Shown: positions 11,155-23,245 of the stretch, piece by piece
How the letters are laid out: each line of letters begins with the position of its first letter
Numbering within the stretch: position 1 is the first letter of the stretch
Assembly (NCBI GenBank): GCA_963921825.1
Contig: OY997590.1
Span: 54,302,012-54,366,011, forward strand
Length of the DNA: 64,000 nucleotides
Direction: 5' to 3'
Origin: Erodium maritimum
Lineage: Eukaryota > Streptophyta > Magnoliopsida > Geraniales > Geraniaceae
Translations under genes and position numbers: made by a program
Notes under the pieces: generated by a model
Databases searched by the model: none
Told to the model about the DNA's origin: nothing
Seen by the model: only the letters and a program-made list of their open reading frames with translations

Positions 11155-11299
11155 GAGTCACAACTCCATATGGTTGCGGGAACGGATGATGACAGGTCTT
11201 CCAACGATGGAAGACATTGTCTCCTTGCCAAGAATGATGGTTCGAATGCCTCCTTGCAAGTCGTAAGAGAGAACCTTTTTGTTGATCATGGGGTGCCTC
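11155..11299 (-). pseudogene. Short coding remnant interrupted by solo LTR S2
   Basis: On the minus strand an open frame runs from about 14105 down to 14030, then across S2 (removing one gcctc copy) and on from 11299 to a stop near 11160. It reads about 60 codons and includes VLSYDLQGGIRTIILG and SSIVGRPVII. I do not recognise the family. The position next to the polypurine tract fits the end of an internal ORF of the deleted element. It could be chance, but the codon-like composition and continuity across the insertion argue for former coding. Confidence 0.3.
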
Positions 11300-11586
11300 T
11301 GTCACGCCCCAAATCCGATTTTGATCGGACTCGAGACGTGAACCAAAATAATAATAATAAATGCAAGTTTAAACGAAATAAATCTCCAAAACTAGTTCCA
11401 AACCAACAATTCTGGTAACACGAGTTAAACGCTCGAAATTCAAAATAAAACGAAGTTTAATACAAAGAAAGGGAGTACGTCTCTACTAAGTAAATAACAC
11501 CCGGACTCTCGATAAGCTCCAGAGCTCCGAGCCGTCCTCTAAACCAAATCACGCTCAAAACCTGTAAAAACAGTAATGAAGGAGGT

Positions 11587-11598
11587 GAGCTTTCGCTC
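11587..11598 (-). promoter_or_regulatory. Conserved LTR stem-loop (S2)
   Basis: In LTR sense it reads GAGC-GAAA-GCTC, identical to S1, 287 bp from the LTR end. A pyrimidine tract and ACAG/GT at 11572 follow. Confidence 0.6.
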
Positions 11599-11809
11599 AG
11601 TAGAAAAAAGTAGTAAAGGGAGTGAGCAATTTCTCACAACCACGGATACCCGTCCGATTATGGCATACTAGTAAGGCAATAGCAAAGAACATTTAAACAA
11701 GTAACCCAAAGACAACGCTTGACCCCAATCGGGAGCAATCCACAAATCAAAACAGATCAACACATAAAGTAACATTATTAACAACCACACCCACACCAAG
11801 TATATCGTA

Positions 11810-12330
11810 CTGAACTCGACATCGGCGTAAATATCATCCCGAAACACACAACATCGGGGAACAACTCATATCGTACCAAACTCGACATCGGCCTAGATAT
11901 CATCCCGGAACACACAGCATCGGGGCACACCTCATATCGTACCAAACTCGACATCGGCCTAGATATCATCCTGGAACACACAGCATAGGGGTACAACTCA
12001 TATGAAACATACCGGACTGAAATCCTCCGTCGGTCGGATATCTTCCCGTAGCATGGGGTACAAATCACACCACACATACCGTACCGAACTCGACATCCGC
12101 CTAGGTACCATACACCGGAATCCTCTACGCTATAGATATCATACAGGAACACCATCCTCGGCCTAGATAACCTATACCGGAATCCTCTACGGTATAGATA
12201 TCGTACCGGAACACCATCCTCGGCCTAGATAACCTATACCGGACATCACCCCAGAACACTCATCATCAGGCACACGTCATACCAAACATATCATACCGAA
12301 CATAATATACCGGAACACACATCATCGGTC
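11810..12330 (-). repeat. Degenerate minisatellite in solo LTR S2
   Basis: Imperfect repeats built on catcggcctagatatcatc, ggaacacac and cataccgaac fill this part of the LTR. The equivalent regions of the other LTRs also hold lineage-specific short repeats, so this segment expands and turns over quickly. Confidence 0.75.
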
Positions 12331-12938
12331 TATCACTCACCCGATCATATCACAAGGCAATAATTCACGCTAACATTCACCACATTCTCGTAGCATATCA
12401 TGATCTTTAATTTACCGACGGAACATGCCACGTACCACAATTACAAGTTACTAGTCACAACTAAGCGCAATCAACACCCAATCCTACGGGCACGACCTGG
12501 CCCACATACGATTCTACAGCACGACAATTTTCCACACCTACGCGCACGACATGGCCCGCAAGTGGTTCCATACTTTAAATACGAATACACTAGTTATTCA
12601 CATCCTATATGCCATTCTAAAACTTTACCGCTTGTTAACGTCCGATATGCAATTCTAGTAACTTTCCGTAATTAAACCGGTATTCGCTACTTTTCCCTAC
12701 CTCAACCGCTATCCAACACGAGCAACCACGAGTCGCCTAGTAGCCTCCCCCGCCGTGATGGGAACAACGTCTAAGATCACAAAGTAATACGAGAATCAAT
12801 AATAATTCAAAGGTAGTTTAAAGAGTTAACACCCAATTTAACCCCCAATACGTTCGGTTATAGATAACCTTCCTAATTGCCCGAAAAACAGTCAAAATGG
12901 ACTTGGAAAGTCCATTTCTGATCCATCACGGACTGGGT

Positions 12939-13125
12939 CACGGAGCCTTGACGGGCTCCGTCATGGTTTGGGTCATAGAACCGTGACGTGTACCGTCACG
13001 GTTTAGGTCACGGAACCGTGACGTGTACCATCATGGTTCACGTCACAAAACTGTGATGTGTGCCGTCACGGTCTCCGTCATGGAGCTGTGACGTGCTCCG
13101 TCACGGTCCCTGTCACGGATCCGTG
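12939..13125 (-). repeat. 35-bp period palindrome array (S2)
   Basis: Six palindrome units start at 12939, 12974, 13009, 13044, 13079 and 13114, an exact 35-bp period. The sequences are variants of CACGGNNCCGTG; those at 13009 and 13114 are perfect and the others carry one to three changes. Confidence 0.95.
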
Positions 13126-14377
13126 ACGGGTCCGAACAGACCCCTCCTTCTTCTTCCTCCAGCTTCTTCTTCACGAGTCCAAACCCTCAAAACTCCATTG
13201 TTAACCTCCAAAACCTCAAAATCCACCTCAATAACCTCAAAACTTCAAGACCCAAGATTGGGTTTCATCAAATCAACAAAAAACCCAACCAATCTCCAAC
13301 ATAATCCTCCACTTTTCTCCACAAGTCAACCATTTAATCATAACAAACCTCAAACCCATAAACCCAAGCCTAGTTCATGCAATTTCTACCAAACCCACAA
13401 CCCAAAGTTCATCGAAATGAGATTTGATTGAGAGTTTACCTTGAGAAATGAAGAAAGGATGAGGAATGTAGAAGAATTAAGCTTTTTGGTGGACAAATCA
13501 AGGAAAGACCTCTCTTTTCTTCCCTTCTTCCTCTCTTCGCCAATGGGAGCTCCTCTCTCTCTCTTTTCCATGTGAATTTCGGCCAAGGTAGAGAAATGAG
13601 CTGAAAATTGCTCCTAGGTGGCCTTTAACCTAAATTAGAATTGTCTACTTTGCCTTTTTTGTCCTTTTCCCCCCTTAAGCCTAAAGTGAGGTCAACTAGG
13701 TCATTTCTCACCCTTTTCTTCTTCTCCAAGACTCATCGACAGGTGTCCACGTGGGGTCCACCTCTACCCCTAATTATTTCAGCCTATTTAAATTAATCCG
13801 ATAAAGCCCCTAATTTGACCCCATTTGACCCAAATTTGACTTTTTCGCAAAAGTACTCATTTGAGAGGAAATGACCCAACTAAGCTAACCGTAATGACGG
13901 CTAAGCTTTTTGGGTCCTGGAAAGGCCCCGAATGACTCCCGGAGTCATCGGTTGACTTTTCTGATGGAAAGTCAACTTTTCCCAAATTTCACCTGTTCGA
14001 CTGGTGTCGACCGGGGGGCGGTTCTTACAGCCTCAAACGCACTAAGGACATGGTTAGTCTTTTCCAAATAAGAAATGTCTCTTGAATAAAAGCTAACCTT
14101 GAAGTATGGATTGGTTAGGTGCGTCACCAATTTGGTGTGCACAATGACGAATGATGACTATAGTGTTGAATCAACGACAAGACCAATCACTCCTGCTACG
14201 TCTCATTTCTCCCATGGAGTTGTTGCACTGGTATTGTATTCTACAAGAAATAAGCCTTTTCTCGGCCAACAACTTCGTTGCTCTTCGTCTCGGACCATGA
14301 AGCTTTGGCGGAATGTCTTGCTTGGTTGCCAGGTGACTAGGCTACGGTAACGTCCTTAACCTCGGACAGTACCTAAT

Positions 14378-14399
14378 GGCGAACCAGGATTTGATACCA
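14378..14399 (-). promoter_or_regulatory. Primer-binding site, initiator-Met type (diverged)
   Basis: The minus strand reads TGGTATCAAATCCTGGTTCG two bases after the LTR end. It resembles the complement of plant initiator tRNA-Met (TGGTATCAGAGCC...) with several changes. Confidence 0.55.
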
Positions 14400-14401
14400 C
14401 T

Positions 14402-15536
14402 TGCTACGCTCAGAGATGGGAGATCCTTTCCATATCGGATATTGCGGCCTTGGGACGGAGATTTATCTCCAATGGATCCTAAGAAGCATCGACAAAGCAA
14501 CAAGAAACATTAAGAGAAAAAAAGTGAAGCAAGTTTATGTAAAGTTCTCTTTATTAATTCAATAAAATCACTTTACAAAGGATGCACTCAATGCGGAACA
14601 GATGCAACTGTTGAGGATAGTGTTAATGGAATATGGAAGGTAACCAATAAAATATAGTGGCTATCTATATATTAAGGGGTGTGAATCCTAGCCAAATTAG
14701 GGTAGGGTTCATACATGCAAGAGGATTAGAGTTCTTAATCTTAGTTGGTCTTCGTTTGGACCAAGGGATGATCCAAATTCGTCTTCCCTTGATGATTCGA
14801 TTACTTGGAATCCAATTTGGAAAGGAATAGACATGGATGCCTTGAATGGAGGAGGGTTTCCTATTCCCAATTGGAAACTCGGTTTTACGTTGACCTTGGA
14901 GGACTATCCTAGTTGTAATAGGAAAGCTAGGGTGCGGTTGGACAATTGGCCGAGAGGAAACGCGAGGAAGGGCTCGCGTGCGAAGGGCCTTCGCTGGCTG
15001 GGCTTGTAGTTGGACAAGACCGGGCCTGGCACGTGTGTTGGCTCGGTCAGGGCCTTGAGCTCCTCGACCACGGGCCATACCTTGACGGGCCTTATGGACA
15101 CACGCGCATGCTGGAGACCGAGAGGGAATACGTGGTTCTGAAAGGTTAACAAAAGTGGCAGGTCGCAAGGTCTTGGGACTTGCTTTGCCCAAGGAGGTCT
15201 TGACTCAGTCCTGGGCCGGATTAGGAGGGGTCAGACACACTAAGGTGTTGGTGCGAGAGGAATTTTTTCCTTTTCACGAATAAGAAATCTTCCAAGGGTT
15301 GAAAGCTTTGTGAGGGCAGCGTTGTACGGACTGTACAAGATGGGCGTGGGCCTTAGGATTCGTAGACACTGTCTGTTGGAGAAGACTTTGACGGGAGATC
15401 CGTCTTGGGTGTGGATTCTCTAGATGTGCAAGAGTCCTAAATGGTCTTAGAGGCGAGTGTACGGACGAAAAAGTCGTGGACGAAGTGTCATGAACGAGAA
15501 AAAAGATAGGTGACTTCTCGGATCGTGACAATTAGC
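14402..15536 (-). repeat. 5' LTR of the deleted minus-strand element
   Basis: This LTR of about 1135 bp is bounded by TG...CA in minus orientation. The 5-bp flank on the right is attag. In sense orientation it contains TTAATAAAG near 14550, a candidate poly(A) signal. It has a G/C-rich stretch at about 14930-15120. The first 150 bp are repeated at 10975-11124. Confidence 0.55.
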
Positions 15537-16654
15537 TCTGAACATGTTGATCACCATTTGAAAGTTGGGGTGGAAAGCTTGGGTACGAGGGACTTAAAGG
15601 TCTCTGTGATGTTTGATTTCTCGGTTCGGATCGAGCGGAATCACTGTCAAGTGTTATTCCAATACTCTTTGGAGATAGAGTACAGTGGTGTTTCAACTTC
15701 CTAGCACGGTGTTGCATTCATCACGCATTCGGTTCGGTACGAGATCCCGTGATTCATGGGTCTTCGATTCAGGCGGGGGCTGGTTTGAATTCCAAACTCG
15801 TCGCGTTACAGAGATCGGAGGTGAAAAACATGGGGGCAGAGCGGCCTTCAGTTGTGATTTCAGCTCAGGTACGCGATCATCGGTTCGTTCAAGCTGGCCC
15901 TGAGCTTGTGGATCATGTCTTGGCCCATAAATCTCTCGAGCCTATTGAGGGTGGGCATGTTTTTGTTACTACTGCAGACCAATTCAATATGGGCGTTGGG
16001 CCAACTATTGGTCCTAGTGCATGAATTGTTAATATAGTGTCGGATTCTCAGTCAGGTGCGTTTTCAACTGAGGTCATAGTTGTTGAATCACGTTCAATGG
16101 TTCCAGAGACTTTCAGTCTCTCTGGTACTCAAGAGGGTTCTATAGTTGATGTGTGTAATCCTCAACTGGTGGGTGTGGGTATTGTTTTTACTATCGACCT
16201 TGCCTGAAGGGGGCTAGGGCATCCCATGAAGGACTGCCCTTTTTAAGCCCTCGACTTGTAGGAGTCAGGTTACTAAGAAATTTTCTGCGAGTGGTTCTAC
16301 CGTTTTTTACTACTCCATGCTTGTAACATGTTCTTTGAGTCGAGAACGTGCTATCAAAGATGCGCCTTCGGCTACGGATGTGTGGAATCATGCGGTACTT
16401 GAGAAGCAGAGAGCTCTCTCGGACATCCAGATGAAGTCCTCTGACGATCCCATCTAGACCTCGGAAGGTGATGAATGGTTTAAGGGAAGCGATTGATCTC
16501 GGAACGGATATTATCGGAACCGATAATTAATTGTCTATATTCAACGATTATAACCAAATAATCTATTTTTTATAAAAAAACATCTGACTAATCACCTAAT
16601 TATCTTTATTATATATAGTTACAAACCAAAATGGTAACTTAATTTATCAAAACT
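15537..16654 (+). other. Gap with a coding-like stretch (about 15749-16205)
   Basis: From 15749 a plus-strand frame reads about 150 codons with one internal stop (16022-16024). It is rich in Val, Ser, Gly and Pro and includes RPSVVISAQVRDHRFVQAGPE. Its composition resembles the disordered tail of a LINE ORF1 or a gag, but no domain is recognisable. The rest is AT-rich non-coding DNA ending at the target site of LINE-B. Confidence 0.25.
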
Positions 16655-16846
16655 AATTAACGGTATATTAAGAAGGTTTTCAAGTTTCTCTCTAGAGCTA
16701 CAGTAACCGTTTGAAGCTTCAACAGTGCTTTTCTTGCTTCTTCGTGGTGTTCTTCGTGTTCTTCATCTGTGTACTGGGTGTAGTGTCTTGGGTGATCGAC
16801 CAGATCATCGGACCACCTTGTTCCTCTGGGTTGCTCCATTTCTCAC

Positions 16847-18878
16847 ATGGCTTCTTCTTCAACGAATGACCCGCCTCCAGGGTTTGAGTTCAATAGGTTG
16901 GCTGGAGAGGGTGCTACAGGGAGGGAAACACGATTAAAATATGTGGTTATCTCGACTCAAAACCGTTTTGACGCGCTGCAGATGGATCAGGAAGGTCGTA
17001 CCCTGGAGACGTTTAAATTATTTGTACATAATCTGCCTCCTCTCACTTCGAAAGCTTGGCTTCAAAATCTCTTTCAAGAGTGTGGGGATATCATCAAAGT
17101 TGAGATGCCCATCAATCCAAATGCCCGAGGGAGGTGGTTTGGGTTCCTTACCTTCAAAACCTCAGAACAGAGGCAGAAAGGGATTGATATCTTCAATGGG
17201 TATGTTCTGAAAGGACACAAGCTATTTGTCACAAATTCTTGGGATAAGAGACCAGTTCAAGGATATGGCCTGGATAAGAAGAACTGGAAGAAGAAAGATC
17301 GGGTTTTTTTCACAACCGGATGAAACAGAGGTGCTAGCTAAAGGGAGAGTAGTAGAGGATCATAAAAAATGGTTGGATAGGGGTCATTTAGCAGTATTAC
17401 ACAAAGCTCTCTCGGTGGAACATATAATGGAGGAATTCAAAGCAGAGAGAGAAAGTGAATTGTTAATCAAAAACCTGGGTAATCGAGTGATCTTGTTGTA
17501 TTTTCCGGATGAAGAGGTGGAGAGGGAGGCTTTGAAAGAGAATGTTGCGTGGTTGAATTGTTGGATGACTGTTCTGGTTGACAAGGTCCTGCTCTGCAAG
17601 CTTGGGGGGAAGTTCACTTGGGTAGCTCTGTATGTGATTCCTTTCTTAGGCTGGTGTAAAGAGACCTTTGAAGCAGCTTGTGCTGATCTGGGATCGGTTG
17701 TTTGGTCACACCCAGATAATGAAGCGGGGTTCTCGATTGATGGAGCTTTTGTTCTTATTCATTCTCTGGAGTACCTCAAGGTTTTCAAGGAAGCTGGAAT
17801 ATTATTGGAGGAGAAGGAATTCAAATATATGGCTTGTTCTGTGGACATCTCGATTGTTCCACCTATGTCACAAATAGTCTTTGTCTCATCAAGCTCGGAT
17901 CCTTTGACTTCTAACTCGGGGAATTCTGATTCTCCACTTTCTAGTGAAGTTAATGCTAAGGTGGGTACCTCTTAGCCAAGTTTGATCAGCACTGGGTTGG
18001 AGAAAGCTCTTAAGGAGGTGAGAAACTTATTAGGTGCCTCAGAGCAGGTTGGTGAAAAGGAAGTAATGGAGAAGAACATGCACGCAATGGGAGAGCAATC
18101 TTTGGGATTAATTGACTTCCCAAGTCTGAGCAAAGAGGTTTTGATGGAAGAGACACATTCTCCGCCCTTTCCTATTACTTTCAAACAAGCTTTAATTGCC
18201 CCGGATACTTTTGGTGAAGAAAATTCCGGGAAAGGTTGTACTATTCCGAGGAGGAAGCGAACGGAATCTGGACATATTCAGGTTACCGTTTCTGTCACAT
18301 ATGGGACTGGCAAATCTATGGAAGGACAAAAGGAAGCATTGGGTGCTGGAGAATTAATGGAGATGGGAAGGGTTACACCATTAGCAGCTAGCTTGGGGCC
18401 CATTATGCAGACTAACTTGGTTACTGCTTCAGTTTTGGGGGGAATTATTGATGGTTCAAATTTGGTTTTAAATCCTAATGATGCATTAAGTACTGCTGGG
18501 GTCAGTTTGTTACAAGGGGGAAAAAGAAGAAAAAAGTGGGTTCTGTTGCTTACAATACTAGGTCGAAAGCAAGAAACATTAATACCTGGTTCGAAAGTGT
18601 AAACAAAAATCAGGAAGAGCAGGCTCAAGTCTTCAATCAAGGGGGGGGGGGGGGGGGGGGGTGCAGGAACTTGGGAGTATTGCAAAGCACTTGGGTTAGA
18701 AGCTTTTGTCTCAAGAGATATTGTAGTGGAAAATTTTGACAACCTAGAAGCTGAAGCTAATCAAGCTGTGAACCTTGACACCAATTCTGAAGATGAATAT
18801 TGTGATTTAGAAGAGTTGGAGGAGGGAGAGGTGGCTCAGGTTCAGACCTTACCTACTCAAAGACTATCCTCTCCATGA
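16847..18878 (+). pseudogene. LINE-B ORF1: RNA-binding protein (RRM plus DUF4283-like)
   Basis: ORF1 proteins of plant L1 elements coat the element's RNA. The start at 16847 (MASSSTNDPPPGFEF) follows a short leader. Frame 2 carries an RRM at about 17010-17230 (LFVHNLPP and RWFGFLTFK motifs). The frame shifts near 17300 into frame 3, which continues to a stop at 17973-17975. That part has a DUF4283-like domain (LGNRVILLYFPDEE, KFTWVALYVIPFLGWCKETF, and an AFVLIHS strand). A Ser/Glu-rich tail continues in another register from about 17982 to 18602 and through the poly-G tract to a TGA at 18876-18878. There is no zinc knuckle. At least two frameshifts and one stop make it a pseudogene. Confidence 0.88.
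18641..18661 (+). repeat. Homopolymer of 21 G in LINE-B ORF1
   Basis: An uninterrupted G21 run lies inside the ORF1 tail and changes the reading frame there. The surrounding sequence is ordinary coding DNA, so the run is an expansion by slippage or an assembly artefact. Confidence 0.9.
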
Positions 18879-21800
18879 GGATCTTGTCTTGGAATATCAG
18901 AGGAGCTTCTTCCACTCAGAATAGAAGGGCTCTGCGTAACGTGTGTGGCAAGAAACAGGTTTTTATGGAATTACTACAGGAGTCAAAGTTAACTGCAATA
19001 CCAGCTTTCTTCTTATCAAGTTGTGGCTTTAATGGGGATTGGGATCTTTTGTTTACTCCTGCCATTAGAAGGGCTGGGGGAATTATCACTTTATGGAGCA
19101 AGGAAGTTTTTCAGAAACACTCACACCTTGTTGATGATCATGCTATTTATTGGTCTGGGTGCTATCTACCTCTAAATCTGAATTTTTCTCAGGTAAATGT
19201 ATATGCTCCTTATATTGTCAAAGCTAGGGCTAATTTATGGTTGGACATTGGCAACAAGTTAGCTACAGGATAACCTGATTTATTGATAGCTGGGGATTTT
19301 AATGCTATCTTAGACCCTATTGAAAAAACTGGCCCTAATTACTCCGTTGCTGGTATCAGAGATTTCAGAAGTTTTGTGTCTGACTTGGAGTTAATTGACC
19401 TTCAGTTAGTAGGAGGCAAGTATACTTGGTTCAATTATAGGTCAATAGCATCAAGACTTGATAGGTTTTTGATCAGTCATTCTCTATTATCCTCTCTCAA
19501 CAATGTTACTCAATCCTGTTTGCCAAAGGTAATATCTGATCACAAACCAATTCTTTTATCCAACCCTGTGGTGGATTGGGGTCCTAGGCCTTTTAAATTC
19601 ATTAATGCATGGATCAGTCATCCTTTGTTTCAAAAGGATACAAAAAGCTTCTAGAACTCAATCTCAGTGGAAGGCTCAACTGTATATAAACTTTGGTTCA
19701 AGTTAAAGTCTCTCAGAAATTTCTACAGAACTTGGAATGTTCAGACTTTTGGGTGGCTGGAGAAGGTCATTGAAGAATTAAATGGGGAGATAAATGCTCT
19801 TGATACTTTGTTTGAAGTAATTGGCCTAAGTGATGTGGAGGCTTCTATGAGGGACCTATTGAATGCCAAACTTATTCAGAAGCTTAAATTACAATCCAGG
19901 TTGTGGTGTCAAAAGGCCAGACACAGATGGTCTACGGAGGGGGATAGATGTACAAAGTTCTATCATTTGGTTGCCAATTTTAATAATGTGAAAAAGAAGA
20001 TCACTTATATAGAAGAAGGGGGCATTACAGTGCATTATCCTGTTGAGATCTAAGAAGTGGCAAAATCACATTTGGCTTTGAGATTTTTGGGGTCCTCTGA
20101 TGTGAGCATCAACTTGTCCTCCTTACCTTTGAACAAGCTATCTGTCAGTCAGGCTCAAGGGTTCGAATTAGCTTTCACTAATTCAGAAATATTGGGGGCT
20201 ATTAAAGCTTGCAATGGTGAGAAATCCCCTTGTCCTGATGGTTTCCCTATGAGGTTTTATCAGGCTTGTTGGGGAGTGGTGAAGTTTGATATCATGGCCT
20301 TAGTGGAACATTTCTTTAGAGGGGGTAAGTTGGGTAAAGGTTTAAATTCTTCCTTCATAGCTCTGATTCCTAAAGGCATTGCTCCAGTAACTTTAAATGA
20401 TTTTAGACCTATTAGCTTGGTCAACAACATCTACAAGATCCTCTCCAAAACTTTGGCAGCCAGACTTAAACCTGTCATGAATACTTTAGTACATGATGTA
20501 CAAACTGGTTTCATTGCTGGCAGACAGATCATGGATGGGGTTTAATTGCCTCAGAGCTCATTCACTTCATCAAAAAATCTGGTCAGGAGGATATTGTCTT
20601 CAAAATAGATTTTGAAAAAGCATATGATCACATTCATTGGGGGCCTTGCTTAATTTATTAAAGGTGATGGGTTTTGGGCCACTTTGGTGTTCTTGGATTG
20701 CTGAATGCATGGAGGCTTGGTCTTCTGTGTTGATCAATGGTTCTCCATCAGGAGATTTCCCTCTCAAAAGAGGCTTGAGACAAGGTTGCTCTATCTCCCC
20801 ATTATTATTTGCTCTGGTGGCTGAAAGTTTGCATCAACTTATGGTCGAATGTACCTCTTCTCAGATGTTTGCTGGAGTAAAGTGTAGTGTCAATGGCCCT
20901 GAGATTTCTCATCTGCAGTTTGCAGATGACACACTCATTTTTATTAAAGCTGGTCTTCAACAAGCTATCAATTTAAAACACACTTTGAATATTCTCCAAA
21001 AGGCCACTGATTCGAAAATCAACTTCCAGAAATCACAAGTCTTGTTATTAAATCCATCCTCAGTTTAGATAAATGAAATCACTGGTATTTTAGGTTGCTC
21101 TTCTATGCAACTTCCCTTCAACTACTTGGGTTTTCAACTGGGGGCCAATCCAAGGAGAGCCAAAACTTGAGAACCCATCCTCAAGAAGTTCAAAAATAAG
21201 TTGAGTTTGTGGGAAGGTAGACATAAATCTTTGGGGGGTAGGATCACTCTAATAAAATCCTCTCTGTCATCCTTAACCCTTTATTACATGTCTCTTTACA
21301 AGGCCCCAAAGGGGGTAATTAAAGAAATGGAAATGTGGTAAAAGAGGTTCTTATGGTCTGGCTCAGTGGAGAGGAAAGGTTTACATAAATTAAGGTGGGA
21401 GCTCATTTGCAGGCCTAAAAGTGTTGGGGGCTTGGGGATTAAGAGGTTGAGTATTATGAACTGGTCTCTCTTGGCTAAATGGTGGTTGAGATTTGCTCTG
21501 GAAGAGGATTCTCTTTGGAAAAAATTATTGTTCTCTAAGTATGGATGGGTTAGCTCTGCTTGGGATTTATCTAAATTCCTACTGCATAATGGACAATGCT
21601 TTTTGAAACATGTTCAGTCACTTTTGGAAAATCCTAAATTTGCCACAGCTTTTGGTGCTACTGGCCTTAAATGGTCTGTACAATCTGTGAATTCAATTAT
21701 ATTTTTGGAGGATCTATGGATATCAGATATTCCCTTGAAAGTCCTATTTCAGTGACTATTTCACTTAAGCCAACAAAAAAAGGCAGTGGTCTCAAGATTC

Positions 21801-22532
21801 TGGATCAATGGGGATTGGGTTTTAATATTCAGGAGGGAGCTAAGAGGATGGGAAGAAGACCAGTTTGTGTTGCTGAGTAACTTGATCAATATTATTCCTA
21901 ATCTCAATATGGAGTCTGATAAGGTATCTTGGGTTGTAGATCAGAGAGGCTTCACAGTTCAAGCAATGTATAAACACCTAGATGAAAATTATGAGGAAGA
22001 TCTGGTGTGGTCTGCTTTACTTTAGGAGCCAATCTCACCCCCAAAAATAGCTGCTTTCATATGGATATTGTGTCTAGAAGCTGTCCTTACCAAGTGCTTT
22101 CTACTTGCAAGGGGGATCTATTCACAAAACATTTGGTGTCCTTTCTGTGGAGAGGAACCTAAGGAAGTTGATCATCTGTTTTTATGGTGCTTCTGGGTGT
22201 GGGAGGTGTGGGGTTTGTGTCTGAACTAGTGGGGGGTTCAAACTGTTTGTACTGAATCCATTCAAGACTGGTACATTGCCTGGAGAAATCTTTGACCCAA
22301 CAACAAGAATTCCCATTGGAGTGTGTTAGTTTCATTGATTATTTGGAGGATTTGGCTCTGCAGGAACAACTTGATTTTCAATGCCATATCATTTCAACCT
22401 TCTGAATTATTACAGCAGGTACAAAATGATTCATTTCAGTTGCTGTGGGCCAAACACAAGAACAAACAATCTTTCTCTTTCTTGGCTTGGATCAATAATC
22501 CCTGGGATTGCTTTAAAAGGAGGTATAAGTGA
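18875..22532 (+). pseudogene. LINE-B ORF2: endonuclease, reverse transcriptase, zf-RVT
   Basis: The ATG at 18875 overlaps the ORF1 stop (ATGA). The apurinic-type endonuclease shows its catalytic motifs: LSWNIRG (18886), LLQESK (about 18970), GDFNAI (about 19292) and SDHKPI (about 19538). The RT has EKSPCPDGFP, DFRPISLV (about 20398), FIAGRQIMDG (about 20510), VFKIDFEKAYDH (about 20595), LRQGCSISPLL (about 20775) and FADD (about 20920). A C-terminal zf-RVT (CPFC and H/C pair) is at about 22050-22200. Breaks include stops at 19270-19272, near 19652 and 20050, a frameshift near 20545, and several stops after 21066. Key catalytic residues survive, so the decay is by scattered lesions. Confidence 0.94.
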
Positions 22533-23245
22533 TTGATTGGCTGTTTTGGGTTAATTTTTGGGTTGGGGTGGTTATGGGGAGGGATGGGTACTGTGGTGAG
22601 TTTGGTAATGACTTTTTTTCTCTCTGATGCATTTAACTTCTGTGTGTGGGGTTGGTTTTATTTGTTATACACTTTGTGAGGGGGTAGGACATATTAGGTT
22701 GTGTGTCTGGTTTTTGTGCCTCTTGCTTTGGCTGTGTTTTCTGCAGTTTAAACCTCTGTTTGATTTGGGAGTTTTGCTTGAGCTGGTAAAGACAACTAAA
22801 AGGCTCTGTTGCTGCATAATTTTGTGCTGCCAAGGTGGTTTGTTGCTGCATAATTTTGTGATGTCAAGGTGGTTTTGGTCTTTAATTGCAGCTGGTGTTT
22901 GGGGTCAAGAAGTACAAGTTCAAGCTGGACTTTTGTTGGTTGGGCAGTTGAGATTAATTGGGTTGTTACTAGTGAATGTGTAATGGAGCTTAGGAAACAA
23001 GTAAGGTTTTGTTTTGTTTTAGGTAAACCGGGTGGGATGACTTGGGGCACAAGTTATTTCAAGGACCTTTGGTTTTGAATTGTATTTGTTAAACCGGGTT
23101 GGATGACTTGGGGCACAAGTAATCCATTGTAAAGGTTGGGTGGGTGTTTTTGAACTATGTAAGTGGTTGGTTGCATTTGAGGGCTAGCCCCTTTTCCAAG
23201 TTTTTGATTCGAAAACTTGGTTTATAAAATTAAAATTTGCTGATC
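22533..23245 (+). other. LINE-B 3' UTR with short duplications
   Basis: This G/T-rich non-coding tail has two tandem pairs. Gttgctgcataattttgtg occurs at about 22808 and 22842, and a unit of about 37 bp containing ggatgacttggggcacaagt occurs at about 23034 and 23099. Confidence 0.8.

Larger units (their letters stand above)
11300..14029 (-). mobile_element. Solo LTR S2, Ty3/gypsy (Tekay-like) family, minus strand
   Basis: The 2730-bp LTR is in minus orientation (plus strand TGTCACGCCCC...GGTTCTTACA) with a perfect 5-bp duplication gcctc at 11295-11299 and 14030-14034. The ends match S1 and the complete gypsy element. Features in sense order are: conserved start block (14029 down), GCCGAAATT near 13580, possible splice donor AAG/GTAAAC at 13439, the 35-bp palindrome array (12939-13125), short repeats built on TACCGGAATC/CATCGGCCTAGATA (about 11810-12330), the stem-loop (11587-11598) and pyrimidine-CAG (11572). 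It sits inside the deleted minus-strand element and is therefore younger than it. Confidence 0.95.
10975..15536 (-). mobile_element. Internally deleted LTR retrotransposon, minus strand
   Basis: On the minus strand a 5' LTR (15536 down to about 14402) starts TGTCACGATCCGAG and ends GTAGCA. It is followed by a primer site and a short interior, then a purine tract at about 11125-11142 (minus strand reads GGATTGGGTGGGAGAGTT), and directly after it a second copy of the LTR start (TGTCACGGTCCGAG) at 11124. The two LTR copies match over about 150 bp and then diverge, so the 3' LTR is truncated or rearranged. The interior is only about 0.5 kb once the nested solo LTR S2 is removed, so gag and pol are gone. 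The superfamily is uncertain; gypsy is likely from the ends. Confidence 0.6.

Noticed and set aside
14665..15192. 175-codon minus-strand ORF as a gene
   Set aside because: It lies inside the LTR 14402-15536 and has no recognisable domain; the G/C-rich stretch explains the open frame.
16847..17323. Stand-alone RRM host protein gene
   Set aside because: It lies at the expected ORF1 position of LINE-B between a 17-bp target duplication, and LINE-C has the homologous domain.
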